64,000 nucleotides of DNA from Oculatella sp. LEGE 06141 (GTDB taxonomy: Bacteria; Cyanobacteriota; Cyanobacteriia; Elainellales; Elainellaceae), in assembly GCF_015207605.1 (NCBI RefSeq), contig NZ_JADEWO010000003.1:1-64000 (forward strand). The letters are read 5' to 3'. Below the pieces are notes generated by a model. The model saw only the letters and a program-made list of their open reading frames with translations. It was not told the origin of the DNA and did no database searches. Shown here in pieces: positions 34,354 to 43,819 of the stretch; positions within the stretch are counted from its first letter, which is position 1, and each line of letters starts with the position of its first letter. Both the position numbers and the translations under genes were made by a program.

Positions 34354-34479
34354 TTAGTACCTTGCTCACCACGCAATACTGCTCGAAGTTGGACAACCGT
34401 AGCGGCTGCTAAGAGAATTAGTTCTCTACTTTTATGTAGTCTATTGGTTTTGTCGTCCAGCTTATTTGGAGAAGAATTA

Positions 34480-36033
34480 ATGACACAAGGTTGGATTTCA
34501 TCCTTGGTGCCTCCTGCCCTGTTCAGTATGATGTTGCCTTTGCACAGTCTGTTGGTGCTAGCACAAGCTCCGCCCGAAGAACCGTCTGGCGGATTTTTAG
34601 CAGCGATCGATGCCGTCTTTTCCCAGATTGTTGCTGTTTTAGACCGAATTCTGTTTGTCAGCATCGCTGGTGTACCGCTGGTGGTGCTATGGCTGATTGG
34701 GGGAGCCGTCTTTTTTACTATTCGGATGGGTTTTATTAATTTTCGTGCCTTTGGTCATGCAATTGACGTGGTGCGCGGAAAATACGATGACCCTTCAGAG
34801 CCAGGTGAGGTAACTCACTTTCAGGCATTATCAGCCGCTTTGTCCGCTACGGTTGGTTTAGGTAACATCGCTGGGGTGGCGATCGCTGTCAGTGTTGGGG
34901 GGCCAGGAGCTGTATTCTGGATGACGATCGCTGGTTTACTGGGTATGACCAGCAAATTCGTCGAATGCACGCTTGGCCTCAAGTACCGCATCGTTCGACC
35001 CGATGGAACGGTGGCTGGCGGGCCGATGTACTACCTATCAAAAGGCTTATCGGAACGGGGAATGCGCCCCCTGGGTCAGGGGTTAGCTGTTCTGTTTTCC
35101 ATCCTCTGTATCGGTGGATCGCTCGGCGGGGGCAACATGTTTCAAGCCAACCAATCCTTTGTTGCGGTTGCTGAAGTCATACCCTTGTTGCAAGGTCGTG
35201 CCTGGCTCTATGGGCTGATTATGGCTGCTCTGGTGGCACTGGTGATCATCGGCGGCATTCGCCGCATTGGAGCGGTTGCCGGAGCGCTTGTCCCAGCCAT
35301 GTGTTTCGTATATGTTGTGGCTTCCCTCTGGATCTTGTTAACCAACTTCACCGCTATCCCGGCTGCATTTGGCACCATTTTGGTCGGAGCCTTCTCACCC
35401 CAAGCGATGCAAGGAGGATTCATTGGGGTTTTGGTGCAAGGGGTCAGACGAGCCGCCTTCTCGAATGAGGCAGGTGTTGGCTCTGCGGCGATCGCCCATT
35501 CTGCGGCTCGCACCGATGAACCCGTGCGTGAAGGAATTGTTGCGCTTCTAGAACCATTTATTGATACAGTCGTGATCTGTAATATGACAGCCCTCGTCAT
35601 TGTGATCACTGGCGTTTACAACACAGCAAGCGAGGGAGTAGACGGGGTTCAGCTTACCCTCAACGCTTTCTCTAGCGTTATCAGTTGGTTTCCACTGATT
35701 CTGGCACTGTCGGTGCTGCTCTTCGCCTTTTCTACTATCATTTCCTGGAGTTACTACGGAGAGCAAAGCTGGGGATACCTGTTCGGACGAAACACCACGC
35801 TGGCCTACAAAGTGCTGTTTGTGTCTGCTGTGTTCGTTGGAGCAGTGGTAAATTTGGGAGCCGTTCTCGATTTTAGCGACATGATGATCCTATCGATGGC
35901 ATTCCCTAACATGTTAGGTGGATTTATCCTCTCCAATCAGGTCGCTGCCGATCTAAAAGACTATATGTCTCGCCTGCAATCTGGACAGATGCAGCCAGAA
36001 GCCCAACGGGCAAAGGAAACAACGACGTTCTAA
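34480..36033 (+). CDS. Sodium:alanine symporter (AGCS family)
   Basis: Started at ATG 34480, after GGAGAAGA; an in-frame start at 34444 lacks a ribosome-binding site. The 517-residue product has at least ten hydrophobic segments. Clear AGCS signatures include GNIAGVAIAVSVGGPGAVFW, TLGLKYRIVRPDGTVAGGPM, NEAGVGSAAIAHSAARTDEP and IISWSYYGEQSWGYLFG. AGCS proteins import alanine or glycine with sodium. An N-terminal hydrophobic extension with ALFSMMLPLHSLLVLA precedes the core; it may be an extra TM or a signal. It stands alone, convergent with hemA, with a hairpin terminator between them. Confidence 0.92.
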   Translation: MTQGWISSLVPPALFSMMLPLHSLLVLAQAPPEEPSGGFLAAIDAVFSQIVAVLDRILFVSIAGVPLVVLWLIGGAVFFTIRMGFINFRAFGHAIDVVRGKYDDPSEPGEVTHFQALSAALSATVGLGNIAGVAIAVSVGGPGAVFWMTIAGLLGMTSKFVECTLGLKYRIVRPDGTVAGGPMYYLSKGLSERGMRPLGQGLAVLFSILCIGGSLGGGNMFQANQSFVAVAEVIPLLQGRAWLYGLIMAALVALVIIGGIRRIGAVAGALVPAMCFVYVVASLWILLTNFTAIPAAFGTILVGAFSPQAMQGGFIGVLVQGVRRAAFSNEAGVGSAAIAHSAARTDEPVREGIVALLEPFIDTVVICNMTALVIVITGVYNTASEGVDGVQLTLNAFSSVISWFPLILALSVLLFAFSTIISWSYYGEQSWGYLFGRNTTLAYKVLFVSAVFVGAVVNLGAVLDFSDMMILSMAFPNMLGGFILSNQVAADLKDYMSRLQSGQMQPEAQRAKETTTF

Positions 36034-36114
36034 ACTACAAAGCGCTACTAGCGTGGACATCTTGCAAGGTGGTCGCTGTGGCAAGTCTGGTTTGGAACCC
36101 AACAAAAAAACCTG

Positions 36115-36140
36115 TAAGGGCATTGCAAGCAATGCCCTTA
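36115..36140. terminator. Terminator hairpin between the symporter and hemA
   Basis: TAAGGGCATTGC (36115-36126) pairs with GCAATGCCCTTA (36129-36140). Read on the minus strand it is followed by CAGGTTTTTTTG, giving hemA a good U-run. On the plus strand the tail is TTGTC, so it works mainly for hemA. Confidence 0.75.
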
Positions 36141-36189
36141 TTGTCATTTCAACTCTAAATATAGAGCCAAAAACATGGAGCTAACGGCT

Positions 36190-37488
36190 CTAGCTATATT
36201 GCTCGCCCGATCGCGACGTTGTATCAAGATTAAAGAGCATATTCAGCGTTTCCATAGCCTTGCGCCGCGCTTCAATATCTTGCTGCGCTCTCAGTTGTAC
36301 CATCGGATCGTGCAAAATTTTGTTCACAATGCCTCTGGTCAACGCTTCAATGATTTCTTGATGCTTTTCAGCAAACTCTGCACCCAGACGCGATAGCGCT
36401 TTTTCCAGCTCTTGTTCTCGAATGGATTCAACCTTGTCGCGCAGACAGCTAATGGTAGAAACGGTATCGAGCGATCGCCACCAAATATCAAAAGCTTCTA
36501 CTTCTTCTTCTAAGAGAACTTCAGCCTCCATCGCCATCTTGCGACGGCTCTCCTGGTTTTGTGCCACTACCGCTTTCAAGTCATCCACATTAAAGGCTTG
36601 CACGTTCGATAACTCATTCACATCAGCATCAACGTTGCGGGGCACAGAAATATCAAACAGCATCAGGGAGTTATGAGGTTCCAATATCGACTCTAGCTTG
36701 GCGCGATCAAGCAACGGTTCGGTTGCTGCCGTTGCTGTAAAGGCGAGGTCGGATGCTGCAAGCACAGACATCATGTCGGCCAGCGTATAAAGCTGTAAAT
36801 TAACGTCCTTGAACTGGTTAGCTAACTCCTGAGCACCTGCTTGCGAACGATTGATGACCGAAATCTGAGTAGCGCCCTTAGAAAGCAGGTGTTGCACGAC
36901 CAGCCTGGACATTTTGCCAGCACCCACCACCGCAACCCGACAGGCCGCCAGGTTTTGAACTTTGATCTGAGCTAATTCAACCGCAGCAGAACTAATTGAA
37001 ACGGCACCTGTACCAATACTGGTTTCGGTACGTACTCGCTTACCTGCCGTAAGCGCCTGCTTGAATAAACGGTTTAAGATACGTCCAACGCCGTTATGCT
37101 GCTGGCAAATCTTGTGGGTATGCTTTACCTGTGCCAGAATTTGTCCTTCCCCAAGCACCAGGCTATCTAATCCAGCGGCCACTCGCATCAGGTGAGTCAC
37201 TGCATCTTCATGCAACAGCATAAATAGATATTGGCGCAAATAATTTAGCGGCAGTTTGCCATACTCCGAGAGAAATTGAGTGACTTCTCGGATACCGTAC
37301 TCTGTCTCGCTAGTGACAATGTAAATTTCTAGCCGATTACAGGTACTTAGAATTGCCGCTTCTTCAATGTGAGGATAGCTACACAGGTGGGCAAGTGCTG
37401 CTTCTGTCTGTGGAGTTGAGATACTTAGCTTTTCTCGCACTTCCACTGGCGCTGTCTTGTGGCTCAGACCAATAACGGCAATATTCAT
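36190..37488 (-). CDS. hemA: Glutamyl-tRNA reductase
   Basis: This 432-residue enzyme reduces glutamyl-tRNA-Glu to glutamate-1-semialdehyde, the committed step of haem and chlorophyll synthesis. The start is ATG 37488 ([23 protein letters not shown]), placed after a strong GGGAGGAAGG site. The catalytic Cys lies in [13 protein letters not shown] (near residue 50). The NADPH-binding segment is [17 protein letters not shown], and RAEC-type helices and a long C-terminal dimerisation helix follow. Length is typical. It is a monocistronic gene with an isolated promoter in the 37.5-37.9 kb gap. Confidence 0.97.
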   Translation of the reverse strand: MNIAVIGLSHKTAPVEVREKLSISTPQTEAALAHLCSYPHIEEAAILSTCNRLEIYIVTSETEYGIREVTQFLSEYGKLPLNYLRQYLFMLLHEDAVTHLMRVAAGLDSLVLGEGQILAQVKHTHKICQQHNGVGRILNRLFKQALTAGKRVRTETSIGTGAVSISSAAVELAQIKVQNLAACRVAVVGAGKMSRLVVQHLLSKGATQISVINRSQAGAQELANQFKDVNLQLYTLADMMSVLAASDLAFTATAATEPLLDRAKLESILEPHNSLMLFDISVPRNVDADVNELSNVQAFNVDDLKAVVAQNQESRRKMAMEAEVLLEEEVEAFDIWWRSLDTVSTISCLRDKVESIREQELEKALSRLGAEFAEKHQEIIEALTRGIVNKILHDPMVQLRAQQDIEARRKAMETLNMLFNLDTTSRSGEQYS

Positions 37489-37842
37489 CCTTCCTCCCAA
37501 AGTTTTATCACCTTGCTAGCAGATGGAGCGATCGCAACTCAATCGAATCGTTCGCAACTCGATCAACAATCGGCTAGCTTAATATCCAACCAGGTTTTCG
37601 TAATGTAAACGGCTGCATGAGTACCGATAGCAGTTACAAGAAAGTCTATCAATTTCAAGTACCCAACAGTGATGCGGAGAGCAAACCGATTACGATTCGC
37701 ACTCTAAATTTTTGTAAATTAAAGTGGTCTGTCTGGATCCATCTGAATGTTTCCGTGTGTGAACATCCTGACAACAGCATTTAATCGGATTGAAACAGAA
37801 GTGAGGTGGCGTTGCTTGTAAACGTCTTCCTGAATAAGAGAA
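37489..37842. other. Intergenic gap between glpX and hemA
   Basis: Both flanking genes are on the minus strand. The gap of about 350 bp should hold the hemA promoter. I see one HIP1-like site (37529-37536) and no gene, RNA or strong repeat apart from the glpX terminator at its right edge. Confidence 0.4.
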
Positions 37843-37865
37843 TCAGGGCACGAGGTGTGCCCTGA
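37843..37865 (-). terminator. Hairpin terminator of glpX
   Basis: TCAGGGCAC (37843-37851) pairs with GTGCCCTGA (37857-37865) around a 5-nt loop. It lies 15 bp past the glpX stop. The minus-strand tail (TTCTCTTATTC) is only moderately T-rich. Confidence 0.6.
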
Positions 37866-37879
37866 CGGTTTAGTTTAGG

Positions 37880-38917
37880 TTATTTCAACTGGATGTACTG
37901 AGGCTGATCGACCATATGAATGGTGTCTACAAACCGAGCCGTACCAGACTGATTAGAAATGACCAGGCTTTCTGTTCGGGCGCCCCCGTGGAAAAACCGT
38001 ACTCCTTCCATCAGCGTGCCTGAGGTAATGCCACAGGCCGCAAAGAGCAAGGTTTTGCCCGATGCCAGTTCATTGGAGTTGTAGACGCGGTTGGGATCGT
38101 CAATCCCCATAGACTTGAGCCGCTCTAGATTGCTCTCTTTGCTTTCGCCAATTAACCCGGTCTTAACCACTTCTGGGTCATAGATGAGCTGACCCTGGAA
38201 GTGTCCTCCCAAACATTCCATTGCAGCCGCGGAAATTACGCCTTCAGGCGCAGCCCCAATTCCCATCAGGGCATGGATGTTGGTGCCAGCAAAGGCGCAG
38301 GAAATCGCTGCGGATACGTCTCCATCGCTAATCAACTTGACTCTAGCCCCTGCGTCCCGAATTTCCTGAATCAGTTCGTTGTGGCGTTCGCGTTTCATCA
38401 CCACTACCACCAGTTCTTCGATCGCTCGGTCGAGGCATTCTGCGAGAATTTTTAGGTTCTCGGTGGCTGATTTGTTAATATCAACCTTTCCTTTGGCCGC
38501 TGGCGGTGCTGCCAGTTTTTTCATATAAAAATCGGGCGCAGCAAATAGCCCGCCCTTTTCTGAGATAGCCAGTACTGCCATAGAACCGGGTTGTCCATAC
38601 GCCACTAAGTTGGTTCCTTCGCAGGGGTCAACCGCAATGTCGATTTCAACCAGCTCTTCAGGGTTACAGTACTGGGCAGCATCCTCTCGGGTGCAGATCC
38701 CAACCTCTTCACCGATGTAGAGCATCGGGGCATCATCCCGTTCTCCTTCACCGATGACAATACGGCCACGCATGTGGATTTTGTTCATCCGCTCGCGCAT
38801 TGCCTCTACTGCTACCTGGTCAGCAGTGTTCTTCTCACCCTTACCCATCCAACGAGCGGAAGCAATGGCTGCTTGCTCTACAACCTCAATAATTTCTAAA
38901 CCGAGCGTACTCTCCAC
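37880..38917 (-). CDS. glpX: Class II fructose-1,6-/sedoheptulose-1,7-bisphosphatase
   Basis: This 345-residue enzyme opens (M)[20 protein letters not shown] from a GTG start with GGGAGG about 9 nt upstream. It carries the lithium-sensitive phosphatase motifs [16 protein letters not shown] and [13 protein letters not shown] binding segment at about 250-300 includes [21 protein letters not shown]. In cyanobacteria this bifunctional enzyme (F/SBPase) runs the Calvin cycle steps and is essential in many strains. It is on the same strand as the distant hemA, not coupled. Length and motifs are normal. Confidence 0.96.
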   Translation of the reverse strand: MESTLGLEIIEVVEQAAIASARWMGKGEKNTADQVAVEAMRERMNKIHMRGRIVIGEGERDDAPMLYIGEEVGICTREDAAQYCNPEELVEIDIAVDPCEGTNLVAYGQPGSMAVLAISEKGGLFAAPDFYMKKLAAPPAAKGKVDINKSATENLKILAECLDRAIEELVVVVMKRERHNELIQEIRDAGARVKLISDGDVSAAISCAFAGTNIHALMGIGAAPEGVISAAAMECLGGHFQGQLIYDPEVVKTGLIGESKESNLERLKSMGIDDPNRVYNSNELASGKTLLFAACGITSGTLMEGVRFFHGGARTESLVISNQSGTARFVDTIHMVDQPQYIQLK

Positions 38918-39042
38918 CAGTAACGTCCTCCCAACTGCTGATTTTGCGTCGTTTTGAGGATGGAGCCTCAGTCTAAAAGTCTACCAGACTAGGGAGATAC
39001 GCTTGAAGACAGACTGAAGCTTAAACTGTGTGAAGTTTCGTA

Positions 39043-39819
39043 TCAGATGCTGGTTCCTACCATGGACTGCTTCAACAGTTTGAGACCCTTCTTGACCCGA
39101 CGAGAAACGGTGACAGCGCTAATTCCGAGCCGCTCTGCGGTTTCTTTTTGGGTTAAGTCATACAGAAACACAAACTCCAGGACTTCGCGGGTTCGCTTTT
39201 CGAGCTGGACTAACGCTTGCTGAAGACGGAGTTGGTCTTCCTGGGCTAGCTGAAAGCTGTGGTACTGATTATCGGGAACTAGGTCACCCAGCGATGTAGA
39301 CCCCTCCTCTTCGTCCCGCATTGGGGCATCTAGGCTCAAAGGGGCACGGTTGCGGTAGGCCAACTTGATGTCTTGCCATTCGCTTGGGGAAATTTGCAGA
39401 GCGGCGGCGACTTCTGCATCCGTTGGTGGACGGTTGAGCTGTGTTTGAAGCGATCGCACGACTCCAGCCGCCTGATGCTGCAAAGCCTGCCAGCGACGGG
39501 GAATGCGAACGGCTGAGCCTTTATCGCGCAGATAGTGCTGAATCTCGCCTCGGATGTAGGGAATAGCAAAAGAACTAAAGGCGTGCCCTTTCGACATGTC
39601 GAACCGTTCAATGGCTCGAATCAACCCTAAACTTCCAACTTGAAGTAAATCTTCGTAGCTCTCTGTACATTGATTGACCCAATGATGGGCTTCTTTTCTG
39701 ACAAGACCCAGATTCAGTTGTACGAGCCGATTACGAATCTCAGCAGCGGGAGAATTTTGATACTCCCGCAACAGTTGCAAGCTCTCGCTCTTCAATTCGT
39801 TGGTGATCAAAGTATCCAT
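39043..39819 (-). CDS. sigF: Group 3 RNA polymerase sigma factor, SigF type
   Basis: I start at ATG 39819 (258 residues, MDTLITNELKSESLQLLREY); a GTG at 39903 gives a longer unconserved tail. Regions are visible: sigma 2 (RNRLVQLNLGLVRKEAHHW, DLLQVGSLGLIRAIERFD, FSSFAIPYIRGEIQHYLRD), sigma 3 (LNRPPTDAEVAAALQIS) and sigma 4 (LEFVFLYDLTQKETAERLG, SAVTVSRRVKKGLKLL). There is no group 1 N-terminal extension. It matches cyanobacterial SigF, tied in Synechocystis to pili and motility; that role is by family. No anti-sigma factor is adjacent. Confidence 0.87.
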   Translation of the reverse strand: MDTLITNELKSESLQLLREYQNSPAAEIRNRLVQLNLGLVRKEAHHWVNQCTESYEDLLQVGSLGLIRAIERFDMSKGHAFSSFAIPYIRGEIQHYLRDKGSAVRIPRRWQALQHQAAGVVRSLQTQLNRPPTDAEVAAALQISPSEWQDIKLAYRNRAPLSLDAPMRDEEEGSTSLGDLVPDNQYHSFQLAQEDQLRLQQALVQLEKRTREVLEFVFLYDLTQKETAERLGISAVTVSRRVKKGLKLLKQSMVGTSI

Positions 39820-40131
39820 GACGAGGTTCAGGTAGGTTGCGTAGTGTCCAGCGGGCGCTGAGCCGTTTGAACGAGGTTTGAAATTGCCCTGCCTTTGAGT
39901 CACCTAACATGGGTTCAACCACAGAATGTGGTGATAAGGGATACACACGCTGATTCATGGTAGTGAGACCAGTCTGAACGTAGAACGGCGAGAGGTAGAA
40001 TTGTTCTCGGGTTTGCGAGGTTCAGTTGGCGGCAGTTTTTCCGGATTCGCAAGTTAAATTTATTGATTTACTAGGCATGGGAACAACTGCATTTCCACTG
40101 AACCTAAACGGAGTCTAGCCGGAGGTAAGGG
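39820..40131. other. Gap upstream of sigF
   Basis: Nothing beyond the sigF promoter region and the N-terminal extension discussed under sigF is recognised. I see no hairpin or repeat of note. Confidence 0.35.
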
Positions 40132-40272
40132 ATGAGAACAGACTTGAGTTTTAGCAATCGCGATCGGCAAAAGAGCTTGCTGCTTGAGATGGTGTTGAGG
40201 GATGGAGCCAATAGTTGTTCATGTTGTCTCAAGGAATTTACGGAGAGAAAAGCCCTAGAGAAGCTTACCTAA
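40132..40272 (+). CDS. Candidate small Cys-rich protein (46 residues)
   Basis: A small plus-strand gene opens with ATG 40132, preceded by CCGGAGGTAAGGG (GGAGG about 8 nt from the ATG). The 46-residue product is MRTDLSFSNRDRQKS followed by a basic helix and CSCCLKEFTERKALEK. The Cys cluster could bind a metal. It lies in the sigF-psbO gap, antisense to no gene. The ribosome-binding site is the main support; no family is recognised, so chance is a real alternative. Confidence 0.35.
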   Translation: MRTDLSFSNRDRQKSLLLEMVLRDGANSCSCCLKEFTERKALEKLT

Positions 40273-40490
40273 CTCTGGGATTTCAAAAAAGTCTGTTTTC
40301 AGACAGCAGGGCCTAATTTTGGCTAAAGGCACAAAAATTAAGAAAGCCACAGAATAGACGTTTCAAAAATTATTGCAATGGTGTTCTCTGCTGAGTTATG
40401 CAGTTAGCGAATGGGTGGAAACCGTTTCTGTTTGAAACCATAAGGCATGGGAGCGCTCTGTGCAATCTAGAACTGATGCACTAAACCATA
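40273..40490. other. Gap between the small Cys-rich ORF and the psbO terminator
   Basis: This 218-bp AT-rich stretch holds no supported gene, RNA or clear hairpin. Confidence 0.35.
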
Positions 40491-40521
40491 GAAAAGAAAA
40501 AAGGGGCTAATTAGCCCCTTT
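40491..40521 (-). terminator. Strong terminator of psbO
   Basis: A perfect 22-bp palindrome (40500-40521, arms AAAGGGGCTAA and TTAGCCCCTTT) is followed on the minus strand by a T-rich run (TTTTCTTTTC). It lies 71 bp beyond the psbO stop. Confidence 0.88.
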
Positions 40522-40591
40522 GCTATCAACTTAGTTTTAGAAGCGTTAACCAAGCTCGCTGCAACAATAACGTTCGACGAGGTTGCCCCAC

Positions 40592-41416
40592 TTATGCAGG
40601 TTCGACTCGTCCATAGAATAACCCACGCACTTTGACATCGACTGGTGCAGCTGTACCCATATCTGTATCAGAAGGTTGGACACTTTCGAAGGTGCCAGCA
40701 ATTTCACCTGTAACATTGTCAACCTTGGCAATTCGCAAAGAAATGGAGCCAGTACCCACATCAAAGCTCTTGATGTTTTCACGGCGCAGTTCTTCGCTGT
40801 CGGCTCGGCTCGGTAAGGCAACGGCATTATCGTAGCCCGTCGCTAATCCGCGTCCCTTGGGGTCGAGGAAGTTTGATGTTCGGTAAGACGGTACTTTAAA
40901 CTTGCCCTCGAAATCAGTAGAAGTATTGATGCTTTCTAAGGGGTTTTGCGTTTTTGCCGTCAACCCTTTGACGGTGAACAAGAAGGGAACCTGCTCTCCG
41001 CCGGGGAGTTGAACGGTGATCGCTTGAAAGTCGAAGCCGTCTTCTTCAAGGAACGTCAGGCTCCCATCCGATGCAAACTGCAATTGACCCTGGATCTGAT
41101 CAAGGGTGGTGGTGTAGCGTGTTAGCGGCTTACCTGAAACAAATTCTGCGGATTGGCGCTTGTTTGCAGGCTCTTCTTTAACAAAAAAAGCGGTTGGTTC
41201 TAAACATAAACCTTTCAAGACGTAGGACTGGTCACGATCGAGTGCGATCGCACCCCGGCTAGTTTCTCCTAACTGGGGACAAGTGTTAGCTAAACCAGTA
41301 CCTCTAACTTGCTCATAGGTGAGGGGACCGCTTGCAGTGGATGAACCTTCGCTGCAAGCAGTTAGCACACCTAGGCAAAGTGCTAGGAATGCAACGAGTA
41401 AAGCGCGATACCTCAT
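40592..41416 (-). CDS. psbO: Photosystem II manganese-stabilising protein PsbO
   Basis: This 274-residue extrinsic subunit of the oxygen-evolving complex starts at ATG 41416 (MRYRALLVAFLALCLGVLTAC), with GAGG about 7 nt upstream. Known blocks are LTYEQVRGTGLANTCPQ, FFVKEEPANKRQSAEFV, KPLTRYTTTLDQIQGQL, LPGGEQVPFLFTVK, TDFEGKFKVPSYR and DVKVRGLFYGRVEPA. The two structural cysteines (in ANTCP and KGLCLEP) are present. The leader ends LTACSE, a possible lipobox, so lipid modification is possible but not shown. PsbO sits on the lumenal side of PSII and protects the Mn cluster. Confidence 0.98.
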   Translation of the reverse strand: MRYRALLVAFLALCLGVLTACSEGSSTASGPLTYEQVRGTGLANTCPQLGETSRGAIALDRDQSYVLKGLCLEPTAFFVKEEPANKRQSAEFVSGKPLTRYTTTLDQIQGQLQFASDGSLTFLEEDGFDFQAITVQLPGGEQVPFLFTVKGLTAKTQNPLESINTSTDFEGKFKVPSYRTSNFLDPKGRGLATGYDNAVALPSRADSEELRRENIKSFDVGTGSISLRIAKVDNVTGEIAGTFESVQPSDTDMGTAAPVDVKVRGLFYGRVEPA

Positions 41417-41904
41417 GGTCAACCTCAAATATTTGGAGTAAAAATCCCTAACAGTGTCATCTTAAAACCAAGATTCGACCCATCAGATGCCAGCATTCTG
41501 ACTGCACGGTTAAATCTTGTGGAAAGTGTGGAGTGGTGAAGGATGGGTAGAGTTGGTAGATTCAAATCAGTCAGGTGTAACTGATGCTACACGCTAACCT
41601 GGCGTTCTACTTACAGGTTTGAAAACGTACAAAGCTGTTTGACAACTCAGTGACTAACACTTTTAAGCGCACAACTCCACGAAATTAGAACAGCCTAGAA
41701 TGGCTTAGTTGTATGGATCTCATCAGATCACATAGAGCATTTTACAAGACCTTGTAGCCTTTATTGAGGCTTGCAATGTAATTTACATCGACTTAGAGCA
41801 AGATATTATCGTTAGCAGATTCACATAAAAGGCGGTGTCTGCCGACGTGAGACGGGTACCCTAAGGGCTATAGCCTTCTGTTTAATACAGTTAATGCAGT
41901 GCAG
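41417..41904. other. Divergent promoter region between psbO and the hybrid kinase
   Basis: This 488-bp divergent gap should hold the strong psbO promoter and the kinase promoter. I see a 13-bp palindrome (41776-41788), a GGGTACCC word and a GGCTATAGCC word near 41857-41876. No gene or RNA is recognised. Confidence 0.45.
41776..41788. promoter_or_regulatory. 13-bp palindrome upstream of the hybrid kinase
   Basis: ATGTAATTTACAT is a perfect inverted repeat with a one-base centre, 117 bp before the kinase start and about 360 bp from psbO. It could be an operator. It is not an NtcA site, because the GTA and TAC words are 3 bases apart rather than 8. Confidence 0.3.
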
Positions 41905-42993
41905 ATGAAAATTCTGGTGGTCGAGGATCAGGAATTTGTTCGAGAAGGAATCCTTGAAATTCTACGATTAGAGCATTTTCAGGTTTTGGGGGCTGAGAAT
42001 GGTCAAGTGGGTGTTCGGCTAGCCCGAGAATGGCAGCCTGATGTCATTCTTTGTGATGTAGTCATGCCTGAACTCGATGGGCATGGCGTTTTGGCGGTGC
42101 TGCGCCAAACGCCGGAAACGGCGACCATTCCGTTTATTTTTTTGACGGCCAAGGGCGGGAAGGGGGCTTTGCGTCACGGGATGACGCTGGGAGCAGATGA
42201 TTATTTGACTAAACCCTTTACGAAGGCTGAGTTGTTGGAGTCGATCGCCACTCAGTGGGGCAAACGCGCTGCTATTGAGCAGCAGACCCAACGAAAGCTT
42301 GACGATTTGCGAAACAGTATTGCTTTCTCGTTGCCGCACGAACTGCATACTCCATTGGCTGGCATCATTGGCCTGTCGGAGCTGATGATGGCAGACTATG
42401 GCTCAATTCCGGTCGCTGAAGGGGTTGAGATGTTGCAGTCTATTCATACCTCGGCTGAGGTGCTGTATCGTCTGACTCAAAATTTTTTACTTTATGCCGA
42501 GCTGGAACTGATAGCAGCAAATCCAGACCGAACGGCATCCTGGCGCTGCCATTATGACTGGGTGAGTGTTAACAATGTGCTGAGCAACACGGCTCGGCAC
42601 ATTGCTAAAAAAGCTGGACGAGAGGGTGATCTTCATCTCAAGCTCCAGAACGCCAAGATTCAAATCGCCGAAAATCAATTTAACAAGATTGCCGAAGAGC
42701 TGATTGGCAATGCGTTTAAGTTTTCAATGCATGGCACCCCGGTGGTCGTGATCACTCATGTGGGTCAAAGCGCTTTTAAGCTGTGTGTGGTGAATTGGGG
42801 GCGTGGATTCTCACAGGAGCAAATTGCCAGCGTTGGAGCCTACATGCAGTTTGAACGGAAGCTGTATGAGCAGCAAGGGTCTGGTTTAGGACTTGTAATT
42901 GCCAGACGGTTGGCGGAGTTGTATGGGGGGAATTTGACGATCGAAAGTATTCCAAATCGACAAACAACGGTTAGCGTGACGTTGCCGTTGTAA
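41905..42993 (+). CDS. Response-regulator / histidine kinase hybrid
   Basis: I start at ATG 41905 (362 residues); an in-frame GTG lies 6 bp upstream. The N-terminal REC domain (about 1-120) has the acidic pair VEDQ and the phospho-acceptor Asp in DVILCDVVMPELDG, with the Lys in DDYLTKPF. A coiled linker leads to a His-box (LPHELHTPLAGIIGLSELM) and an HATPase region (about 245-360: IAEELIGNAFKFSMHG, WGRGFSQEQI, GSGLGLVIARRLAEL). It has no membrane segment, so it is soluble and must take its signal from a partner kinase. It is monocistronic. Confidence 0.9.
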   Translation: MKILVVEDQEFVREGILEILRLEHFQVLGAENGQVGVRLAREWQPDVILCDVVMPELDGHGVLAVLRQTPETATIPFIFLTAKGGKGALRHGMTLGADDYLTKPFTKAELLESIATQWGKRAAIEQQTQRKLDDLRNSIAFSLPHELHTPLAGIIGLSELMMADYGSIPVAEGVEMLQSIHTSAEVLYRLTQNFLLYAELELIAANPDRTASWRCHYDWVSVNNVLSNTARHIAKKAGREGDLHLKLQNAKIQIAENQFNKIAEELIGNAFKFSMHGTPVVVITHVGQSAFKLCVVNWGRGFSQEQIASVGAYMQFERKLYEQQGSGLGLVIARRLAELYGGNLTIESIPNRQTTVSVTLPL

Positions 42994-43021
42994 GCGGTTG
43001 TGAGCGGTTGTGAGCTGCTGT

Positions 43022-43675
43022 TTACAGCTTTGATTCTGCAATGTGCTCGGTTTCAGCGGCGGCGGCTAATAGCCATTCCTGCATTGCTGGCAGTGCCACC
43101 ATTGCCTCAACATAGGCTTGTGAGCACTCATCTAGCTGAACGCCATAGGTGATAAAACGAGAAACAACGGGCGCATACATTGCATCTGCGATGGTGAATT
43201 GTCCAAACAAAAAATCACCTGTGTTGCCGAACTGATGGCGGCAGTCGCGCCAGATCGTCGTAATTCGCTCGATATTTTCCGATACGCCTGGTTTCAGACC
43301 CTGCCCCGGTCGGCGAGCGCGACAATCCATTGGCATGTGTTGTCGTAGGGGGGCAAATCCAGCGTGCATCTCAGCGCTAACGGCACGGGCGATCGCTCGT
43401 GCTGTTCGATTGGTGGGGAGGAGATGGCGATCGGGTCGCTGCTCTGCAATATATTCGCAGATGGCGATCGATTCCCAAATAACCAGGGAGCCGTGGCGGA
43501 GGACAGGCACTTTACCGGAAGGAGATTGCTGTAATAAGCGGTTGCGGGTGTCGGGTTGGTCCAGCAGAATTCGCAGTTCGTTGAACTCGATATCGGCTTG
43601 CTTCAGGGCAAGCCACGCCCGCAAAGACCAGGATGAATAGTTTTTGTTGCCAATGACGAGGGTGAATTCAGCCAT
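43022..43675 (-). CDS. Glutathione S-transferase family protein
   Basis: This 217-residue protein has an N-terminal thioredoxin-like domain (FTLVIGNKNYSSWSLRAWLA, SPSGKVPVLRHGSLVIWESIAICEYIAEQ) with the glutathione-binding cis-Pro and Glu-Ser. An all-helical C-terminal domain follows (FGQFTIADAMYAPVVSRF). The catalytic residue in this branch is usually Ser, and Ser is available in NYSSWS. The substrate is unknown; a detoxification role is by family. It is convergent with the hybrid kinase gene 28 bp away, and upstream of it pgsA is divergent. Confidence 0.9.
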   Translation of the reverse strand: MAEFTLVIGNKNYSSWSLRAWLALKQADIEFNELRILLDQPDTRNRLLQQSPSGKVPVLRHGSLVIWESIAICEYIAEQRPDRHLLPTNRTARAIARAVSAEMHAGFAPLRQHMPMDCRARRPGQGLKPGVSENIERITTIWRDCRHQFGNTGDFLFGQFTIADAMYAPVVSRFITYGVQLDECSQAYVEAMVALPAMQEWLLAAAAETEHIAESKL

Positions 43676-43819
43676 AACGATACGCTTTAAATAAGCGTTT
43701 AAGGAACTGGAACATTGGGCAGCAGGTTGGTAAAACGACGGTGAAGGTTCTCAGGACGGATGGAATTGGCAAAGTGAGCTGGTATAAGTAGAGGAACTGT
43801 TGTTTAGAGGGCTGGAAGG

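Larger units (their letters stand above)
33080..34479. other. Repeat-rich intergenic region, 1.4 kb
   Basis: No convincing gene lies here. The region holds three MITE-like elements (33473-33630, 33663-33820, 34168-34353), a stray terminal-repeat remnant at about 33288-33310, and a short direct duplication of a GGGC(G/A)ATACGTACTTGG unit at about 33364-33396. The right end includes the symporter ribosome-binding site. It looks like an insertion-tolerant landing zone. Confidence 0.6.

Noticed and set aside
34190-34412. Frames on both strands across 34190-34412
   Set aside because: They lie inside the diverged repeat D and have no protein-like pattern.
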